A stretch of DNA of 8,081 nt, taken from contig CAZGTU010000158.1 in the NCBI GenBank assembly GCA_964528675.1, forward strand, positions 1-8,081, read 5' to 3'. The DNA is from CAYRTD01 sp964528675. GTDB lineage: Bacteria; Bacteroidota; Bacteroidia; Bacteroidales; GCA-2748055. Numbering within the stretch: the stretch's first letter is position 1; each line of letters starts with the position of its first letter. This document shows, in pieces, positions 5,271-8,081 of this stretch. The translations under genes were made by a program, and so were the position numbers. Below the pieces are notes generated by a model. That model saw only the letters and a list, made by a program, of their open reading frames with translations. It was not told where the DNA came from and did not search any database.

Positions 5271-7739
5271 CTCATATTCCAGCCACGCTGTAGCTTTCGC
5301 ATCCTCATCCGTCCTGAACCTGATCCACCTGGCTTCGAAACTATCCGGAAACAGGTATTCAAGTTCTTCACCCGGATTAACTTTAAAACTTTTATATTCC
5401 ATCCAGGGACCATGGCCTAAGGGATCTATTTCAAGGGTGAAGGTCACGGTTTTTGGACTATTATGAAAGAGGGTGAGCGTTCTTCGATCATAAAATCCTA
5501 TAAGGTAAGGATCTGAAGGGATGCCTTCTGTAACATTGCTGTTTTTCCACGGACCTCCGTGACCTGTGGGTTTGCCGAGTTTCCACAGGTCGTCAATCAC
5601 TCCTGCCCAAACTGCAGCATTACCGTCATCAGAAACAAAAATATGTGGATTTTCTTTGTTCCTGTTCGGATCAATTCCTGTCATGATTAGCATTCCGCGA
5701 TAACTGGCATAGTCATGAATTCTGAAATTATGAGAACTGATGGGGCGTATCTTTGCGAATCCGTCAGCGTTTTCGGCAGGTAGTTCATAGAAGGTCCCAT
5801 GACAGTTAAAAAGATCTCTCTCAGTGGCAACTTCACGGGCAAGTCTTAATGAGGCATTCTGTGTAAATGTGGTAAATTCATTTTTACCCAGAGGGAGTCT
5901 CCATCTTCGTCCTTTATCATCAATTATCAAACCAGAAGATTTTTCAATTGTGATCACATCTTCCGGAATAGCGAAGGTCTCATTTATAAATTCCCGGGTT
6001 TCCGGATCATCTTTCTTCACGAGTTCCATATTTGCATTGAGTTCGTAATAGCCTGTATTGGTTTTTTCTGAATTATCAAAGTGAAAGGCTGATATCCCAA
6101 GTGATCTTTTGTTATCTCCCAGGCCGTAAAGAAGTCCTCCGACAGCCTGTTTATTATCCACAGGAGCAAGACCTTTGAAAATTTCACAAGGGACTGTATC
6201 TCTCACCTCTTCATCGGCCAGTGAAAAGATAAGGCTTCCCCTGGTATCCCGGTCGGTTTCAACCTTTATCCATTCACCCTTTTCATCTTCTTTGAAGACG
6301 ATTTGCCTGCTTTCACCGGGAGCAATTTCAGCTTTTTTAAAAGATGAATATTCGCCGGTTCCGTTTTTATCCAGCTTAAAAATAAATGTGGTATTCCTTT
6401 CACCTTGATTATCAATCCAGCATGTTCGCACCGGCCAGCCTGAAAACAGGAAGGGTTCTGAAAGAGTAAAGGCGGAGATCTCTTCATCCAGCCATACAGC
6501 ACCCCCGGCGGTCGAGGGGCCTAGATTTTGTAAGGATGCCTGATCCACAAACCACAGATTGGAATTAGATTGTCCGGGTCCCTGAATTTTTCCTTTTACT
6601 TTACGCTTATTCAGGAATTCCTTCTGTGCCGAATCGTCGCAACCGAATACAATTTTATCCTGCCAGGAAGCGAAATCTCCAATTACCTTCAAATAGGCTG
6701 AAAGGGGTCGAAGCCCTGCAGTATTTCCCCTTGTGAATGTAGATGGGAAATTCCAGAACATTCCATGCATGGTCATCATGAATTCGGGATCTTCTTTTGT
6801 TCTGATATTCCTGATTCGGGGCCATTCGGTATTCCAGCCATGTGCACCGTCATAGCTGTGGCTGGCTTTGGGTATGCGATAAAAACTCCAGGTATCAGTG
6901 GTTGCGGATCTCACGCCTACAAATGCTGATTTATGGTCCCAGCCTGTTGTCCAGACAGGATCTGTTTCGGGATCAGGATTGCCATAAATTCCACCCGGTC
7001 CTGTCACTTCAACAAACTGATCGCGGCGTATATTATTCCAGTTTTCGCCATCCCATTCCGCCAGGACACCTGATTCTATATCAAAATCGATAAGAGCTTT
7101 TGGCCCCAGCTCACCGTTATTTGAATACACCAGTACTCCCTGTCCGCTGTAAAGACCTTTTCCGTGTGCACCTGGCAATAAGGAGCTATAGTCCTCTTCA
7201 GGAAGATTATGACTGTCGGGGAAGAGGGTTGTTACCTCCAGGGTATGCACATTCACTTCATAAAAACCTTCTTCCATAGTAGCATAATAGATTTTATTTT
7301 CAGGATCGCTCAGGTGACGGGCATTGCCTGTATGCCTACCGGTCATTTCATCATAGGGAATAACTCTTATATTGCCGAGACTGTCAATTGCATAAGGTCC
7401 AATGAAAAGCTGTGCACTTTCTTTATGGATCATGCGGTTAGCGGGTGTTCCTCCAATGCTTTCAGGCCTGACGATCTGTTCGAGGTCAGGGGTAATCTCA
7501 TACAGTTTATCGGAGGATCCATGGGGGAGGTGAGGACCATAGGTGATCACCCATAACCTTCCTGCCCATGGTACAACAGCCCCGGTACCGCATTCTGCCT
7601 CGTTGTTGTAATATGCCAGGTGGGGATAGATCCCGGATATATTGAGAGGACTGTCTGCTTCTTTAAGATCCCGGTTTTCGTTGTTTTTACAAGAAAAGGA
7701 AATAATTAACAGGATAAACAGGAGATGCGTAATTTTCAT
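5268..7739 (-). CDS. Large conserved lipoprotein with duplicated propeller/sandwich-like half
   Basis: An 823-residue exported protein of a family I know only as uncharacterised. The signal is MKITHLLFILLIISFSC, with lipidation expected at Cys17 and KNNENRD after it. It is predicted to be a periplasmic or outer-membrane lipoprotein. Distinctive blocks are GTGAVVPWAGRLWVITYGPH (51-70), GGTPANRMIHKES (96-108), LLPGAHGKGLYSGQG (187-201), TGPGGIYGN (246-254) and SHSYDGAHGWNTEWP (293-307). Alternating short hydrophobic and Gly/Asp/Trp segments suggest beta-propeller folding (inference). Residues 284-510 and 611-823 are an internal duplication: HGMFWNFP (325-332) with HGTFYELP (647-654), LRPLSAYL (343-350) with IRPISSHN (664-671), and SEPFLF plus FIFKLD with SDPYLI plus FTLEID. 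Each half ends in a beta-rich module with a PGE turn (474-476, 789-791). It is probably the first gene of the minus-strand module. The function may be glycan recognition or lytic, but no catalytic signature is recognised. Confidence 0.85.
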   Translation of the reverse strand: MKITHLLFILLIISFSCKNNENRDLKEADSPLNISGIYPHLAYYNNEAECGTGAVVPWAGRLWVITYGPHLPHGSSDKLYEITPDLEQIVRPESIGGTPANRMIHKESAQLFIGPYAIDSLGNIRVIPYDEMTGRHTGNARHLSDPENKIYYATMEEGFYEVNVHTLEVTTLFPDSHNLPEEDYSSLLPGAHGKGLYSGQGVLVYSNNGELGPKALIDFDIESGVLAEWDGENWNNIRRDQFVEVTGPGGIYGNPDPETDPVWTTGWDHKSAFVGVRSATTDTWSFYRIPKASHSYDGAHGWNTEWPRIRNIRTKEDPEFMMTMHGMFWNFPSTFTRGNTAGLRPLSAYLKVIGDFASWQDKIVFGCDDSAQKEFLNKRKVKGKIQGPGQSNSNLWFVDQASLQNLGPSTAGGAVWLDEEISAFTLSEPFLFSGWPVRTCWIDNQGERNTTFIFKLDKNGTGEYSSFKKAEIAPGESRQIVFKEDEKGEWIKVETDRDTRGSLIFSLADEEVRDTVPCEIFKGLAPVDNKQAVGGLLYGLGDNKRSLGISAFHFDNSEKTNTGYYELNANMELVKKDDPETREFINETFAIPEDVITIEKSSGLIIDDKGRRWRLPLGKNEFTTFTQNASLRLAREVATERDLFNCHGTFYELPAENADGFAKIRPISSHNFRIHDYASYRGMLIMTGIDPNRNKENPHIFVSDDGNAAVWAGVIDDLWKLGKPTGHGGPWKNSNVTEGIPSDPYLIGFYDRRTLTLFHNSPKTVTFTLEIDPLGHGPWMEYKSFKVNPGEELEYLFPDSFEARWIRFRTDEDAKATAWLEYE

Positions 7740-7786
7740 ATTTTTCTGTAGTTTGATTATGTTTTGCTTTTAAGGGTATTAAAATA

Positions 7787-7817
7787 CAAGTATAAGAATA
7801 TTGAAGCTTAAGGCAAA
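7787..7817 (-). promoter_or_regulatory. Bacteroidota-type promoter for the lipoprotein gene
   Basis: On the minus strand TTTG (7817-7814) is separated by 19 nt from TATACTTG (7794-7787), which matches TAnnTTTG except for one base. This is the spacing and pair of boxes expected for the primary sigma factor of Bacteroidota. It predicts transcription starting about 40 nt before the ATG at 7739. The leader (7740-7780) has no Shine-Dalgarno and no obvious riboswitch. Confidence 0.55.
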
Positions 7818-7923
7818 CGCTAATCAGTATCCATTCTCCAATTTCTGCTCCCCTTCAACTCTTAAGAAGCTGAAAGCTGAAAGGAAGAATTGGCGAAACT
7901 CCCTGCAACCCCAAAAGCACTTC

Positions 7924-8019
7924 AACCCATCAACCCATCAACCCATCAACCCATCAATCCTTCCCTGCCCGCCAACGCGCAGGCTTGTGCTTCGGCAGGC
8001 GGGAACCCTTCAACTTATC
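7924..8019. repeat. Tandem 8-bp array (AACCCATC) interrupted by a REP-like element
   Basis: Four perfect AACCCATC units (7924-7955) and AATCCTTC (7956-7963) are followed by the 40-bp palindrome, then AACCCTTC (8004-8011) and AACTTATC (8012-8019). The final base is shared with the stop codon of the partial gene. The inserted 40 bp equal five unit lengths, so the period stays in register. The sequence 7818-7923 upstream has no gene and shows nothing else clear. Confidence 0.85.
7964..8003 (+). repeat. REP-like palindrome, copy B
   Basis: Arms CCTGCCCGCC (7964-7973) and GGCAGGCGGG (7994-8003) pair across a core that includes GCTTGTGCTTCGGC, identical to copy A. It is located 15 bp beyond the stop codon of the partial minus-strand gene, where it could act as a terminator or mRNA-protecting hairpin. 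Confidence 0.7.
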
Positions 8020-8081
8020 TATTCCCCCTTCTCATCGCTTTCCAGAATCAGTTCCATGTATTCTTCCAGGTGTTTCTCATA
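8019..8081 (-). CDS. C-terminal end of an unidentified protein (partial)
   Basis: A minus-strand frame enters from the right edge and ends at TAG (8021-8019), giving 20 codons. The peptide is charged and helical in character (EKHLEEYMELILESDEKGE), which is too little to name a family. Three things support it as a real gene end: composition unlike the repeat DNA beside it, repeats that stop exactly at its stop codon as they do for two other genes here, and the same strand as the following module. The beginning lies outside the window. Confidence 0.55.
   Translation of the reverse strand, partial: YEKHLEEYMELILESDEKGE

Overview
The window most likely comes from a Bacteroidota genome, probably a free-living polysaccharide degrader. 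Four things point there. One gene cluster has a Bacteroidota-type promoter (TTTG, 19 nt, then a TAnnTTTG-like -7 box). No gene has a Shine-Dalgarno sequence. A large secreted protein carries a lipoprotein signal ending SFSCKNN. The other genes are a DUF6807 protein and a Tat-exported Gfo/Idh/MocA oxidoreductase, both common in that phylum. A finer assignment is not possible from this sequence.

Layout. At 21-687 is an internally deleted insertion-sequence-like element. Hairpins bound it at both ends, and it carries only the N-terminal DNA-binding part of a transposase-like protein. An AT-rich stretch follows with a candidate promoter, then fucU (935-1366, +), the L-fucose mutarotase. From 1367 to 2254 there is no gene, only layered interspersed repeats, including a clear insertion of a ~39-bp palindromic element into one arm of an older inverted repeat. 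The rest is on the minus strand. In order of transcription it holds the 3' end of an unidentified gene (8081-8019), a promoter (7817-7787), an 823-residue lipoprotein (7739-5268), a Tat-dependent Gfo/Idh/MocA oxidoreductase (4862-3519) and a DUF6807 ('PmoA-like') secreted protein (3301-2255).

Function. The three complete minus-strand genes all encode exported proteins, so they may form a small envelope module for sugar or glycoside processing. This is inference: the substrate is not visible. The gaps between them (405 and 217 bp) are wide for one operon and are filled with repeats. fucU is convergent with this module and has no other fucose gene in view.

Most unusual structure. The space between genes is almost entirely repeat families. 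Arrays of 8-bp units (AACTGCAY and AACCCATC types) abut the stop codons of three consecutive minus-strand genes. Four copies of a ~40-bp REP-like palindrome lie in or beside repeats; two can be compared with their empty sites. A 43-bp inverted repeat with one mismatch brackets the middle of the second gap. The 823-residue protein also contains an ancient internal duplication covering more than half its length.
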